A stretch of DNA of 64,000 nt from Marvinbryantia formatexigens DSM 14469 (GTDB lineage: Bacteria > Bacillota > Clostridia > Lachnospirales > Lachnospiraceae). Location of the stretch: positions 1,848,001 to 1,912,000 of the forward strand of contig NZ_CP102268.1 in the NCBI RefSeq assembly GCF_025148285.1, read 5' to 3'. Within the stretch, counting starts at the first letter, position 1; every line of letters begins with the position of its first letter. Below the pieces are notes generated by a model. That model searched no databases, had not been told where the DNA came from, and saw only the letters and a list, made by a program, of their open reading frames with translations. Both the position numbers and the translations under genes were made by a program. This document shows, piece by piece, positions 24,904 through 34,068 of this stretch.

Positions 24904-25899
24904 TCACACCGTCTCTCCCGGAACAATCTCATGCGGAAGAATGTGACAGGTCACACGCTGTTCATCCTCCTCCTGCTCAATCATCGCCATCAGAAGTTCC
25001 ACCGCTGTTTCCGCCACCATATCCACCGAATTAGACACGGTAGAGAGCCGCGGCTTTACATAATCCAGAGTGTCAATATTATCAAAACCCGTAATGCCGT
25101 AGTCCACCGGTGGTTTCTTTCCTATGCTCTCAAGACGCTTCATAATGTCCAGGGCAAAACCGTCCGAGGTACACACAAAAGCGACCCGTGCGCCGGATTT
25201 CGCCAGTTGTTCCGCTTTTTCAAGATAACTCCAGTCCAGAAGATACTCTGCTTCCGCTTCCGGGAACTCATGGAGTGCCTCCTGGAAGCCTTTCAGGCGT
25301 TCTTCATGCACATAGACATTTTCCTTTGCCCTTGCATCCATCGGCGGACACACAAAAACCAGCTTCCTGTATCCCTTCTCCAGAACAAGAGCCGTCACTT
25401 CCTGCATGGCTTTTTTCTGGTCGATACTCACAAACGGCAGCCCATCCGCAATTTTATTATCTACCGACACGATCGGCATTCCGAGTGTGCTTAAAAATTT
25501 CCGGTATTCTTCTCCTTCATTGACAGACGACAGAATAATGCCATCCATATGGTATGCCGCCAGTTTCATAAGCTGGTTCTGCTCCATCTGCCTGTCATTA
25601 TTGTGAAGAACAATATTGATGCTGTATCCCTGTTTATTTGCTGCCGTGCCAATCGTACTGAGCATCTGTGCAAAATACCGGTTTTTCACATCCAGTACAA
25701 CAACCCCGATATAATAGGTGCGTCCTTTTACCAGACCCCTGGCAAGTAAATCCGGGCGATAATCATGTTCTCTGGCAACACGCAGAATCCTCTCTTTCGT
25801 GTCCGGGCTGATTCGTCCCGTGCCGCTCAGCGCCCGGTTCACAGTTGTCCGCGATACCCCGCACATTTGCGCCAGATCCTTCGTTGTAATTCCTCCCAC
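24904..25899 (-). CDS. LacI-family repressor of the arabinoside operon
   Basis: 331-residue transcription regulator. The start is GTG at 25899, with GGAGG 8 nt upstream, giving VGGITTKDLAQMCGVSRTTVNRALSG; the LacI helix-turn-helix and hinge follow directly. A periplasmic-binding-protein-like sensor domain covers residues about 60-325 (YYIGVVVLDVKNRYFAQML, DYGITGFDNIDTLDYVKPRLSTV). It is the last gene of the operon with transporter and GH51 arabinofuranosidase, and most likely binds the two palindromes GTACACGTGTAC at 30638 and 30698. The effector is probably arabinose or an arabino-oligosaccharide, inferred from the enzyme next to it. Confidence 0.92.
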   Translation of the reverse strand: MGGITTKDLAQMCGVSRTTVNRALSGTGRISPDTKERILRVAREHDYRPDLLARGLVKGRTYYIGVVVLDVKNRYFAQMLSTIGTAANKQGYSINIVLHNNDRQMEQNQLMKLAAYHMDGIILSSVNEGEEYRKFLSTLGMPIVSVDNKIADGLPFVSIDQKKAMQEVTALVLEKGYRKLVFVCPPMDARAKENVYVHEERLKGFQEALHEFPEAEAEYLLDWSYLEKAEQLAKSGARVAFVCTSDGFALDIMKRLESIGKKPPVDYGITGFDNIDTLDYVKPRLSTVSNSVDMVAETAVELLMAMIEQEEDEQRVTCHILPHEIVPGETV

Positions 25900-25994
25900 A
25901 ATACCTTCCTCCAAACGCTTTGTAAGAAGTATTGTAACACAACTTTCAGAAAAAATCACTCAAAATACGCACTGTTGTAACACCGGACCTTCCG

Positions 25995-27524
25995 TCACCT
26001 GCAAAAGTCCGGCCGGACAGCTATAGAAAGCGCCAGCATCTGGAATGACAATGGCTCCAGTTCCCCCAGTAACCGGTTTTCCCGGACTGAAAAGTTTGAT
26101 ATCTTCTCCGGCTTCACGCATTCATGATTTTCCAGATTCGTCGCATTTTTATCGCTGTGGCAGAGAATAACGGATTCTGTAATTTCTCCTGTTTCAAACC
26201 CTTCTACATCAATTTCTACCGGCATTTTTTCCTCTGCACGGTTTACAAAGAACATTGCCAGCACACCTTTTTCAAAATTATAGACAATCAGATGGTCCAC
26301 GTATGGCACTTCCTGAAAGCCGCCCGCTTCATAGGACGGTCCGTCCAGCCTCGCATCCATCACCACCCCCCGTCCCCATGCAGACAGATATGCAAATGGA
26401 TAAAAATTCGGCTGTACCCACACGTCTCCGCCACGTTCTGTCATAATGCAGGCGCTGATATTTGTCAGCAGGGACTGGCAGGCTATTTTTACCCGTCCGC
26501 TGCTGCGCACCAGACTAAACAGCATACTGGCAAACAGCAGCGCATCCTCCATCGTATAAATCTGCTCGCTGATTGCAGGCGCAATCTGCCAGGGCTGCTG
26601 CTCTACACTCTTCTGCACCACCTTATCCGGAACGGACCATACGCCCCACTCGTCAAAGCAGATATTTATTTGCTTTGACAAATGCTTTTGTACAGTAACC
26701 ATATCACAGATACCGGAAACCGTCTGGATATAACGCTCCATATCCAGAGACTGCGCCAGAAACGCAGCCGTTCCCTTCTCCTGCCCGCCATAATACTGGT
26801 GCAGGGAAATGTAATCAGCGCATTCACAGGTATGGGACAGCACCACCCGCTCCCATTCTCCAAAGGTTGCGTTTGTTGACATTGAACTGCCGCACACTAC
26901 CAGCTCAATAGATGGGTCCAGAAGCTTCATGGCCTTTCCTGTCTCGTATGCAAGCCTGCCGTATTCTTCCGCTGTTTTATGACCAATCTGCCAGTTTCCG
27001 TCCATTTCATTGCCCAGACACCATGTCCGGATGCCATAAGGCTCCTTCCTTCCATACCGGCAGCGCATATCACTGTAGTATGTTCCGGCAGGCAGATTGC
27101 AATATTCCAGCAGGGAAAGCGCCTCTTCTATTCCCTTTGTTCCCAGATTCACCGCAAAAACCGGTTCCACATGAGCCTTCGCAGCCCAGCGCATAAATTC
27201 ATCCGTCCCCACTTCATTTGTCTCAATACTTTTCCACGCCAGATCCCGTTTTCTCGGTCTGTCTTTTACCGGTCCGATTCCGTCCATCCAATTATAATTC
27301 GAAACAAAATTTCCGCCCGGATAGCGGACAGCCGTCACACCCATTTCCTCCGTTTTCCGGATAACATCCATGCGGAATCCGTCTTTGTCGGCCGTCGCAT
27401 GTCCGGGTTCGTAAATGCCGGAGTATACCACTCTCCCCATATGCTCCACAAAGGAACCGTAGATCCTGGGGTCCACCTCCGCCCTACGGAACATTTTGTG
27501 CACCAGTATTTTTGTCGTCTTCAT
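25995..27524 (-). CDS. Alpha-L-arabinofuranosidase, GH51
   Basis: Intracellular glycoside hydrolase of 509 residues, with no signal peptide. It removes alpha-L-arabinofuranosyl units from arabino-oligosaccharides. The N-terminus IYGSFVEHMGRVVYSGIYEP and GVTAVRYPGGNFVSNYNWMDGIGP are GH51 signatures. The acid/base is E173 in TWCLGNEMDG and the nucleophile is E292 in INICFDEWGVW. The C-terminal beta domain ends EPLSFQMLALSI. It is cotranscribed with the ABC transporter upstream, consistent with import of short arabinosides followed by cytoplasmic hydrolysis. Confidence 0.93.
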   Translation of the reverse strand: MKTTKILVHKMFRRAEVDPRIYGSFVEHMGRVVYSGIYEPGHATADKDGFRMDVIRKTEEMGVTAVRYPGGNFVSNYNWMDGIGPVKDRPRKRDLAWKSIETNEVGTDEFMRWAAKAHVEPVFAVNLGTKGIEEALSLLEYCNLPAGTYYSDMRCRYGRKEPYGIRTWCLGNEMDGNWQIGHKTAEEYGRLAYETGKAMKLLDPSIELVVCGSSMSTNATFGEWERVVLSHTCECADYISLHQYYGGQEKGTAAFLAQSLDMERYIQTVSGICDMVTVQKHLSKQINICFDEWGVWSVPDKVVQKSVEQQPWQIAPAISEQIYTMEDALLFASMLFSLVRSSGRVKIACQSLLTNISACIMTERGGDVWVQPNFYPFAYLSAWGRGVVMDARLDGPSYEAGGFQEVPYVDHLIVYNFEKGVLAMFFVNRAEEKMPVEIDVEGFETGEITESVILCHSDKNATNLENHECVKPEKISNFSVRENRLLGELEPLSFQMLALSIAVRPDFCR

Positions 27525-27545
27525 GCCAATCCTCTCAATCTGTTT

Positions 27546-28382
27546 TTATTCTTTCATGCCCTGTGTGGCAATTCCTTCCATGAAAAATCTCTGTCCGGAC
27601 AGGAAAAGCACCAGAAGCGGGGCGATAGAAATTACGGTTGCCGCCAGCGTAGGTCCAAACTTAATAGAATTGCTTCCCACCAGAACCGCCAGACCTGCCG
27701 ACAGCGTCCGCATGTCCACCGAGCTCGTCAGCATCATCGGATAAAGCAAATCATTCCAGTTATTCATGAAATGATAAATTCCCAGTGTGACCAGAGCCGG
27801 CTTTGCAAGCGGCATAATAATGCGCGCATAAATCTGCCGTTCCTTCATACCGTCAATTCTTGCCGCCTCATCCAGTTCCTTCGGTATTCCCGCAAAAAAC
27901 GAAGTCAGCATATAAATTCCATAAGCGCTTGCCGCCCTCGGCAGAATCAATCCCGCATAGGTATTTAAAATTCCCATCTTAAACTCTTCCAGATAAAGCG
28001 GAATCATTACAACCTGGAACGGAATCATCATCGTCAGCAGCATGATTGAAAACAGCAGCTTTCTTCCGCGGAAGTGCATCCTTCCAAAGGCATATGCCGA
28101 CAGCGAATCAAAAAACAGGCTGATGACGGTAACGCTTCCGGCAAAAATCACTGTATTTCCCAGCATCCGCAGCACCGGAATCGTCTTTAGGACATACTCA
28201 TACTGGTCTGTCACCCATTTCTCCGGGAAGAAATGCGGCGGCCACTGAATCACTTCCGCATCCGATTTAAAGGAAGATACCAGCATCCAGAGCAGCGGCA
28301 GAATGACGATTGCCATAATAAGAATCATGATGATGTAGCCTGCCACATCAAAGAATGCAGGTCTTCTACGACCCTTTTTCAC
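27546..28382 (-). CDS. Sugar ABC transporter permease, MalG/LacG type
   Basis: Inner-membrane permease of 278 residues with six predicted membrane segments. The EAA loop is ELDEAARIDGMKERQIYARIIMPLAKPAL. It starts within the end of the upstream permease gene (4-bp overlap) and precedes the arabinofuranosidase gene by 21 bp. It would form the channel with the second permease. No ATPase gene is in the operon, so a shared MsmK-type ATPase encoded elsewhere is expected. Confidence 0.93.
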   Translation of the reverse strand: MKKGRRRPAFFDVAGYIIMILIMAIVILPLLWMLVSSFKSDAEVIQWPPHFFPEKWVTDQYEYVLKTIPVLRMLGNTVIFAGSVTVISLFFDSLSAYAFGRMHFRGRKLLFSIMLLTMMIPFQVVMIPLYLEEFKMGILNTYAGLILPRAASAYGIYMLTSFFAGIPKELDEAARIDGMKERQIYARIIMPLAKPALVTLGIYHFMNNWNDLLYPMMLTSSVDMRTLSAGLAVLVGSNSIKFGPTLAATVISIAPLLVLFLSGQRFFMEGIATQGMKE

Positions 28383-29269
28383 CGCTCGTCACCTCCCTGT
28401 CCGAATGCGTATTTCCTCATAATAAATGTAATGACCGCTATAATCAGAAACAGGTATATTGCCACCGCCGACGCGTATCCCAGATCATAGGGCGCTGTCT
28501 GGAAGCCCCTGTTATAAATATAGCCCACCAGCGTTTCTGTTTTATTTTGTGGTCCGCCCTGCGTCATAACGTAAATCTGGTCAAACACCTGCAGGGACAT
28601 AATAAGCGTTGTCACCACACAAAAACCGATTGTTTCCCGGATTCCCGGTATTGTCACATAAAAGAATTTCTGCAGTCCGTTCGCACCGTCCAGCTCTGCG
28701 GCCTCATAAAGAGACCCGGACACGCCGAGCGCCGCCGCAGAGAGTACCGTCAGAGTGTACCCGAAATTTTTCCAGACCGTTACCAGAATAACCGTTGGCA
28801 TCGCCCACTCAGCGCTGGTCAGGAGATTCGGCATACTTATCCCGATTTTACTTAAGAGATAAGAAAGCATTCCATAATTTTTATTCAGAATCATAGACCA
28901 CATAATACTTACTGCCGTCATTGAGCACACATATGGAATATAAAATGTAGTGCGCAGAAGCTTATGGAACCGGTTGTTTTTCGTCATAAACATCAGCAGA
29001 AGCAGAGCCAGCAGAATCTGCAGCGGCACTTCAATCAACGCAAAGCAAACTGTGTTCCAGGTAGCGTTCCACACTCTGTCGTCACCCAGCATCCTGATAT
29101 AGTTTCCCAGTCCTGCAAAGCTGATATCATTCATGTAAATATCAATGTTCATCAGACTGATTCCTGCGGCACCCGCCAGAGGGATAAACACAAAAATCGT
29201 CAGGATGATAAATGATGGCAGCAAAAACAAATATGCTGTATTCTGGCTTTTCGATTTTGTCTTTTTCAT
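28379..29269 (-). CDS. Sugar ABC transporter permease, MalF/LacF type
   Basis: 296-residue inner-membrane permease. The start at 29269 follows GAGGAGCG; an in-frame ATG six codons upstream lies before that site. A cytoplasmic basic N-terminus (KKTKSKSQNTAYLFLLPSFI) is typical of this permease class. The EAA loop is YEAAELDGANGLQKFFYVTIPGI. Partner of the 27546-28382 permease in an arabino-oligosaccharide importer. A palindromic hairpin (29298-29322) separates it from the binding-protein gene, a common arrangement that lets the binding protein be made in excess. Confidence 0.93.
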   Translation of the reverse strand: MKKTKSKSQNTAYLFLLPSFIILTIFVFIPLAGAAGISLMNIDIYMNDISFAGLGNYIRMLGDDRVWNATWNTVCFALIEVPLQILLALLLLMFMTKNNRFHKLLRTTFYIPYVCSMTAVSIMWSMILNKNYGMLSYLLSKIGISMPNLLTSAEWAMPTVILVTVWKNFGYTLTVLSAAALGVSGSLYEAAELDGANGLQKFFYVTIPGIRETIGFCVVTTLIMSLQVFDQIYVMTQGGPQNKTETLVGYIYNRGFQTAPYDLGYASAVAIYLFLIIAVITFIMRKYAFGQGGDER

Positions 29270-29297
29270 CGAATACGCTCCTCGCAAAATTTCCTGT

Positions 29298-29322
29298 AAC
29301 AGTTCAGCCAGGCTGCCCTGTT
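29298..29322. repeat. Dispersed palindromic repeat, copy 2
   Basis: Same 25-bp core as at 909-933. Here the arms extend (AAATTT…TAACAG / CTGTTA…AAATTT), giving a stronger hairpin between the binding-protein and permease genes. It may stabilise or attenuate the operon mRNA. Confidence 0.6.
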
Positions 29323-29330
29323 AAATTTTC

Positions 29331-30584
29331 CTACTGGTTTACAATAATTCCATCCAATGTATCGGATGCCGTCTGCAGACTCGCCGTCACATCTTCTCCT
29401 GCCTGGATGGATTCCATCAGAGGCTGCATAACGTCCTTGTCAATCTGACTGCCGATGGAAAGCCCAAGATGCCAGTCACGTCCGATTTCTGACGCTGCAG
29501 ATACGCTGCTGAGAATTTCATTGTTTTTGATTTCCTCATCCTCCAGTACCGAATAGGACCATACCGGGAAGCCGTTTCTGTTCGACCATTCCTTCAGCGT
29601 ATCATCTGACAGCCAGTAAGCCATAAATTCATAGACTGCATTCTTTACCGTATCATCCGCGCCTTTTGTCAGCATCCAGGAGCATCCTCCTTCGGGAGAA
29701 TAAGCGCCGTCAGTACCTGCCGGAATTGCAGTTACACCAAAGTTGACGCCCAGCTCTGTCAGCCCGTTGATATTCCACGGTCCGCTGGTGTACATAGCAA
29801 GCTGTCCGGACTGCAGCATCGTATCCGCATCTGCAGCAGTCAGTCCCTCCGGCGAAACACCATCCGTAAGTATCAGCTCCTGCAGCCAGGTCAGTGTATC
29901 AATGTTCTCCTGCGAATTAATCAGGTTCTCTGTTCCGTCCGTGCTGATTACATCGCCTCCGTTTGCCCAGAGCCAGCATACATATGAGGTATAATCATAC
30001 GGAATCCCCAGACCATACTGGTTCTTTGAAGTATCCGTGCAGGCAATCGCCGCTTCTTTCAGTTCTTCCAGCGTAGCAGGCGGATTTTCCGGGTCGAGAC
30101 CTGCCGCTTCAAAAATGTCCTTATTATAATACAGGTATTGAAGATTATACTGCATGGGTACTCCATATAACGTATCTCCAACATAAGATTTTTCTACTAC
30201 ATTTTCATAGAAACCGCTCTCGTCTATTCCGGTTGTCTCCCAGAAGTCACTGATGTCCTCAATCATACCATTTGACGCGTACTGCTCCAGATATTCAATT
30301 CCCATCAGAACAAAAGATGGTCCGGTACCGGTGGATATCGCTGTCGGCAGCTTGGACTGCAGGGTATCACTGTCCATAATATCAATTTCCACCGTAATTC
30401 CGTCTGTATTGGTTTCGTTAAAATCGGCAACCAGTTCACGTAAAACGTCTCCGTCAGAGCCCGTAAAATTACACCAGAATGATATCGTAACCGGTTCTGA
30501 TTCTTCTGCAAAAACGGTTATCCCGCTTCCCATAGATGCTGTCAGGGTCATTGCCATCAATATAGCTGCTACTCGTTTCTTCAT
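29331..30584 (-). CDS. Extracellular sugar-binding protein of the arabinoside ABC transporter
   Basis: 417-residue family-1 solute-binding protein. A signal peptide is present at residues 1-27 (MKKRVAAILMAMTLTASMGS…FA), with a signal-peptidase-I type end and no lipobox Cys, unusual for a Gram-positive binding protein. The mature start ESEPVTISFWCNF and segments TGTGPSFVLMG, YNLQYLYYNKDIFEAAGLDPENPP and YTSGPWNINGL are typical of the UgpB/MalE-like group. GGAGGTAG precedes the ATG. It is the first gene of the operon, under a consensus promoter with two LacI-type operators. Arabino-oligosaccharide binding is inferred from the GH51 gene downstream. Confidence 0.92.
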   Translation of the reverse strand: MKKRVAAILMAMTLTASMGSGITVFAEESEPVTISFWCNFTGSDGDVLRELVADFNETNTDGITVEIDIMDSDTLQSKLPTAISTGTGPSFVLMGIEYLEQYASNGMIEDISDFWETTGIDESGFYENVVEKSYVGDTLYGVPMQYNLQYLYYNKDIFEAAGLDPENPPATLEELKEAAIACTDTSKNQYGLGIPYDYTSYVCWLWANGGDVISTDGTENLINSQENIDTLTWLQELILTDGVSPEGLTAADADTMLQSGQLAMYTSGPWNINGLTELGVNFGVTAIPAGTDGAYSPEGGCSWMLTKGADDTVKNAVYEFMAYWLSDDTLKEWSNRNGFPVWSYSVLEDEEIKNNEILSSVSAASEIGRDWHLGLSIGSQIDKDVMQPLMESIQAGEDVTASLQTASDTLDGIIVNQ

Positions 30585-30637
30585 ACTTCTACCTCCATTT
30601 TAATGTACGTTTGTTTTTACTTGTTTTCCTGTTTTGC

Positions 30638-30649
30638 GTACACGTGTAC
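30638..30649. promoter_or_regulatory. LacI-type operator, downstream site
   Basis: Perfect 12-bp palindrome GTACACGTGTAC in the operon leader, 54 bp before the binding-protein start codon. Identical to 30698-30709; the centres are 60 bp apart. Confidence 0.85.
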
Positions 30650-30697
30650 ATTTTTACGCGCAGAACACCTCCTTTTTATTGTGCAATTTGATATTGC

Positions 30698-30709
30698 GTA
30701 CACGTGTAC
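30698..30709. promoter_or_regulatory. LacI-type operator, start-site proximal
   Basis: Perfect palindrome GTACACGTGTAC with matching flanks (TTGC before), just downstream of the -10 box, covering the transcription start region. Confidence 0.88.
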
Positions 30710-30721
30710 TCTATGTTTTTA

Positions 30722-30750
30722 ATTATATATTTCGCACAATTCGATGTCAA
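30722..30750 (-). promoter_or_regulatory. Consensus sigma-A promoter of the arabinoside operon
   Basis: On the minus strand, TTGACA (30750-30745), 17 bp, TATAAT (30727-30722): a perfect consensus, fitting a strong promoter held down by repressor. Confidence 0.93.
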
Positions 30751-30846
30751 TCTATTTTTCAAAAAACAACTGCCAAAAATGCTTTTGAATTTTTGTTGAA
30801 TCTGCACAAATGCTCCCAGACCGTGCATTTCGCATCTGCTACACGC

Positions 30847-30883
30847 AGAAATCTCCGGAAGCATATACCCTCCCGGAGATTTC
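30847..30883. terminator. Terminator-like hairpin upstream of the arabinoside promoter
   Basis: Stem AGAAATCTCCGG…CCGGAGATTTCT between the CRISPR array end and the sugar promoter. The flanks permit termination in either direction, and it would insulate the two units. From there to 31081 no gene is seen. Confidence 0.65.
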
Positions 30884-31081
30884 TCTCAAAAATATTTATA
30901 ATAAGTAATTGATATCTGCTTAACCTGCAAACCTAAAATCGCTGTTGTTCGTCGTAAATACCGAAATGGCAAAAAGCGGTGCGCCACACGTCACGGTCAC
31001 GCCGCCCTCATATGTTTTCCCAATTCAAACCGCACGTAGGAAACAACCGTCCTCAAGACGACCCATCATGTCAACTTAATT

Positions 31082-32557
31082 ATTTCAATCCACGCTCCCG
31101 CGAGGGGAGCGACGCGTAGTTTCCGGAGACTGGTCCGGGACGTGGGAATTTCAATCCGCGCTCCCGCGAGGGGAGCGACGCGACAGGAAGCAAAGAGCGC
31201 AAGCGACACAGCAATTTCAATCCGCGCTCCCGCGAGGGGAGCGACACCTGTTTGACGACGCGACCGCGGAAGTAAAAACTATTTCAATCCACGCTCCCGC
31301 GAGGGGAGCGACATGGGCGTTACCGTTGTAAATCAGTGGACAGAGCATTTCAATCCACGCTCCCGCGAGGGGAGCGACGGCTCAGTACCCTAACCCATTG
31401 TGGTGGAGCGCACAATTTCAATCCACGCTCCCGCGAGGGGAGCGACAGATTAATGGACGGTATCTTGATGTACGCATGATTTCAATCCACGCTCCCGCGA
31501 GGGGAGCGACAACCGAGCAAGGCTCATATTACTGTGCAAATACATTTCAATCCACGCTCCCGCGAGGGGAGCGACGATGTATCTGTTGGCGTGCGTGTTG
31601 CCGCCGCGATTTCAATCCACGCTCCCGCGAGGGGAGCGACACCGCCCGGAAAATCCATATGCCGCCGGTCATGGATTTCAATCCACGCTCCCGCGAGGGG
31701 AGCGACCGTCTTGCAACTCTGGCAAACGCCACAGCTGATATTTCAATCCACGCTCCCGCGAGGGGAGCGACCGGGCAATCGCCGGAGCATGTGGTTGTTT
31801 TTATATTTCAATCCACGCTCCCGCGAGGGGAGCGACGAAAGTGCTTATTACTTATGGGCAGTGTTGGCAATTTCAATCCACGCTCCCGCGAGGGGAGCGA
31901 CTTGTCTGCGCCTTATAAATATCAGCGTCTTGTCATTTCAATCCACGCTCCCGCGAGGGGAGCGACAACAAATTCATCAAAGAGCATCCATGTAGCGTCT
32001 ATTTCAATCCACGCTCCCGCGAGGGGAGCGACATTAATAAGTTGCGCCCCGGTTAAAATTTAAGGGATTTCAATCCACGCTCCCGCGAGGGGAGCGACGA
32101 TTTACACGTGTGTTAATTACTGCACCTACAACAATTTCAATCCACGCTCCCGCGAGGGGAGCGACCCCACTGTTGTTTCCTCCTTTGCAGTGTTATTAAT
32201 TTCAATCCACGCTCCCGCGAGGGGAGCGACACAGATGCAGAGGGTGAAGCATCTGGAAGTAATATTTCAATCCACGCTCCCGCGAGGGGAGCGACTGAAA
32301 CTCTCAAATTATCACCCTCTTAAATACTATTTCAATCCACGCTCCCGCGAGGGGAGCGACAATCACCACTCATTTTCTGTACCTTATATTTTTATTTCAA
32401 TCCACGCTCCCGCGAGGGGAGCGACTATAGTCACATCATCACGACTTCTAACTATTGTAATTTCAATCCACGCTCCCGCGAGGGGAGCGACCAATGCACC
32501 TGTATATGTTCTATCATCTGATGCAATTTCAATCCACGCTCCCGCGAGGGGAGCGAC
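31082..32557 (-). CRISPR. Type I-C CRISPR array, 23 repeats and 22 spacers
   Basis: Twenty-three 32-bp repeats were counted, starting at 31082, 31148, 31214, 31281 and so on to 32526. Spacers are 33-36 bp. Read on the minus strand the repeat begins GTCGCTCCCC and ends GTGGATTGAAAT, the type I-C repeat, with a CGCTCCC/GGGAGCG hairpin. Transcription is inferred to run right to left, in the same direction as the cas genes: the leader side is next to cas2, and the far end carries variant repeats (numbers 2 and 3 from the left have a substitution giving CGGATTGAAAT). No spacer was recognised as matching this window. Confidence 0.98.
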
Positions 32558-32734
32558 AGCAAATTCGTACATTTTTTTATCATATCTTCACATGATTTCA
32601 GCGAATTTGTCCATTTTTCTAAAAATAAATCTTATTCATGGTATATCCAGGCGCCAATCCGCATCTTTTTAGGCTATTTTCCAAGTGCGAATCTCCCTGC
32701 ATTCTTGTGTGTGCTTCGCATTCGCACAAGCAGG
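32558..32734 (-). promoter_or_regulatory. Leader of the CRISPR array
   Basis: 177 bp of AT-rich sequence between cas2 and the first repeat, with a hairpin formed by GTGCGAAT…ATTCGCAC (near 32683-32727) that could also end the cas transcript. The array promoter should lie here. Confidence 0.65.
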
Positions 32735-33025
32735 TCATAGAATCAATGTTTCATCCACTTTTATTCCCCGCTCAACACCAATGCTCTCTATTTTTGTCTT
32801 ATACTGATTTCCAAGATAGTAAAATCTGAGACTATCCACTTCTTTGTCAATAATATCCTCAAGAGTTGCTTTCAGCATCAAGCATTGCGCATTGTCAAGA
32901 ATGCATTCAAATACTGAATTTTGCACACGCCTTCCATAATTCACACATTGTTTTGCTACTTTTCTCAGTCGTGCTTTTCCATCTGACGTTTCTGTATTTA
33001 CGTCATATGTGATTAATACCAGCAC
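32735..33025 (-). CDS. cas2: CRISPR-associated endoribonuclease/integration protein Cas2
   Basis: 96-residue Cas2 with the ferredoxin-like start VLVLITYDVNTETSDGKARLRKVAK; the catalytic-type Asp is in YDV. The start is GTG at 33025, with GAGGTGG just upstream; longer in-frame starts run into cas1 and are not supported. With Cas1 it forms the spacer-integration complex. It is the last cas gene, 11 bp after cas1 and adjacent to the array leader. Confidence 0.95.
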   Translation of the reverse strand: MLVLITYDVNTETSDGKARLRKVAKQCVNYGRRVQNSVFECILDNAQCLMLKATLEDIIDKEVDSLRFYYLGNQYKTKIESIGVERGIKVDETLIL

Positions 33026-33036
33026 AAATCCCCACC

Positions 33037-34068
33037 TCACTTCCAGAGAAACGGTGGATATCCATCCAGGTCGCCTCTCAGATATCTGGCAAGCAGCATC
33101 GCCTGGACATATGGAACTATTCCCCATTCCACTTTTTCATTCAAAAAGGGATGCATAAGAGTTTCCTTTTTCTTATTTTGCCATTCAGTCAGCAATATTT
33201 TTCTTGTTTCGTCGTCCATTAAAACTGCGCCGTTTTCTTTAGCCTTAAAACCTTTTTCAGTGACCATCCTTTTATTTATCAATGATACAACAAATCGGTC
33301 TGCCAGGACAGGTCTCAACTCTTCCACCAGATCCAATGCCAGTGACGCTCTGCCTGGACGTTCTGTGTGAAAGCATCCCACATAAGGGTCTAATCCAACT
33401 GTTTCCAATGCAGAAGTAACCATATTTGTCAGCAGCGTATATACGAATGACAGCAATGCATTCACATTATCCATAGGCGGGCGCCTGCTCCGGCCATGAA
33501 ATGAGAAATCCTTTTTCTGCTGAAGAATCAATTCATCAAACACACCGAAATAAACTTTTGCCGCTTCTCCTTCAAATCCCCGTAATTGCTCAGTCGACTG
33601 ACAGTCACGCACCAGACTTAACGAATTTTTTAAATTCTCCGATGCTGCTTTCAATTTTTCAACATCCACCTGCATACTGTGATCTCTGGTTGCCCGCTCC
33701 AGCACCCATCTGGCATTATAAATCTTTCCTGTAATACAGTTTTTCGCAACCTCCAGGCTTTTCTTTTCATCCAGAAAGCTTCTGTACTGCTGTTCTCTCA
33801 GAATCACATTGCCCTTTATTTTTCCGCTTACTCTCGCCAGAAACTTCCCCTGCGGCGTCAGATAACACAGCGAAATATTTCGCTCTGCACAGGCTCCCAT
33901 CAGCGCAGGGCTTGTCCCTCGATATCCGAACGAGACAATTCCTTCCAGATTATGCAATGGAAGCCTGCCTATCTCACGTTCCTTATCCAATACAACAACA
34001 TTCTCTCCATCCAAAGACAGATAACTATCTTCTGATGTTACATATAAGGTATTCATCAATTTTTTCAT
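33037..34068 (-). CDS. cas1: CRISPR-associated integrase Cas1, type I-C
   Basis: 343-residue Cas1: MKKLMNTLYVTSEDSYLSLDGENVVV is the usual type I-C start. An N-terminal beta domain is followed by the helical catalytic domain with FEGEAAKVYFGVFDEL (metal Glu), CFHTERPGRASLALDLVEELRP (His/Asp/Glu) and NKRMV. It overlaps cas4 by 4 bp. Integrates prespacers together with Cas2; Cas4 selects and trims PAM-containing ends. Confidence 0.97.
   Translation of the reverse strand: MKKLMNTLYVTSEDSYLSLDGENVVVLDKEREIGRLPLHNLEGIVSFGYRGTSPALMGACAERNISLCYLTPQGKFLARVSGKIKGNVILREQQYRSFLDEKKSLEVAKNCITGKIYNARWVLERATRDHSMQVDVEKLKAASENLKNSLSLVRDCQSTEQLRGFEGEAAKVYFGVFDELILQQKKDFSFHGRSRRPPMDNVNALLSFVYTLLTNMVTSALETVGLDPYVGCFHTERPGRASLALDLVEELRPVLADRFVVSLINKRMVTEKGFKAKENGAVLMDDETRKILLTEWQNKKKETLMHPFLNEKVEWGIVPYVQAMLLARYLRGDLDGYPPFLWK

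Noticed and set aside
30610-30680. A 20-codon leader ORF overlapping the downstream LacI operator
   Set aside because: The GGAGG is 14 nt from its ATG and the ORF ends before the real ribosome site. More likely a chance frame in the operator region.
31398-32672. Plus-strand frames of 160-220 codons inside the CRISPR array
   Set aside because: They only translate the 32-bp repeats (recurring 'ISIHAPARGAT', 'FNPRSREGSD', 'FQSTLPRGER'). Repeats plus 33-36-bp spacers keep frames open by chance.
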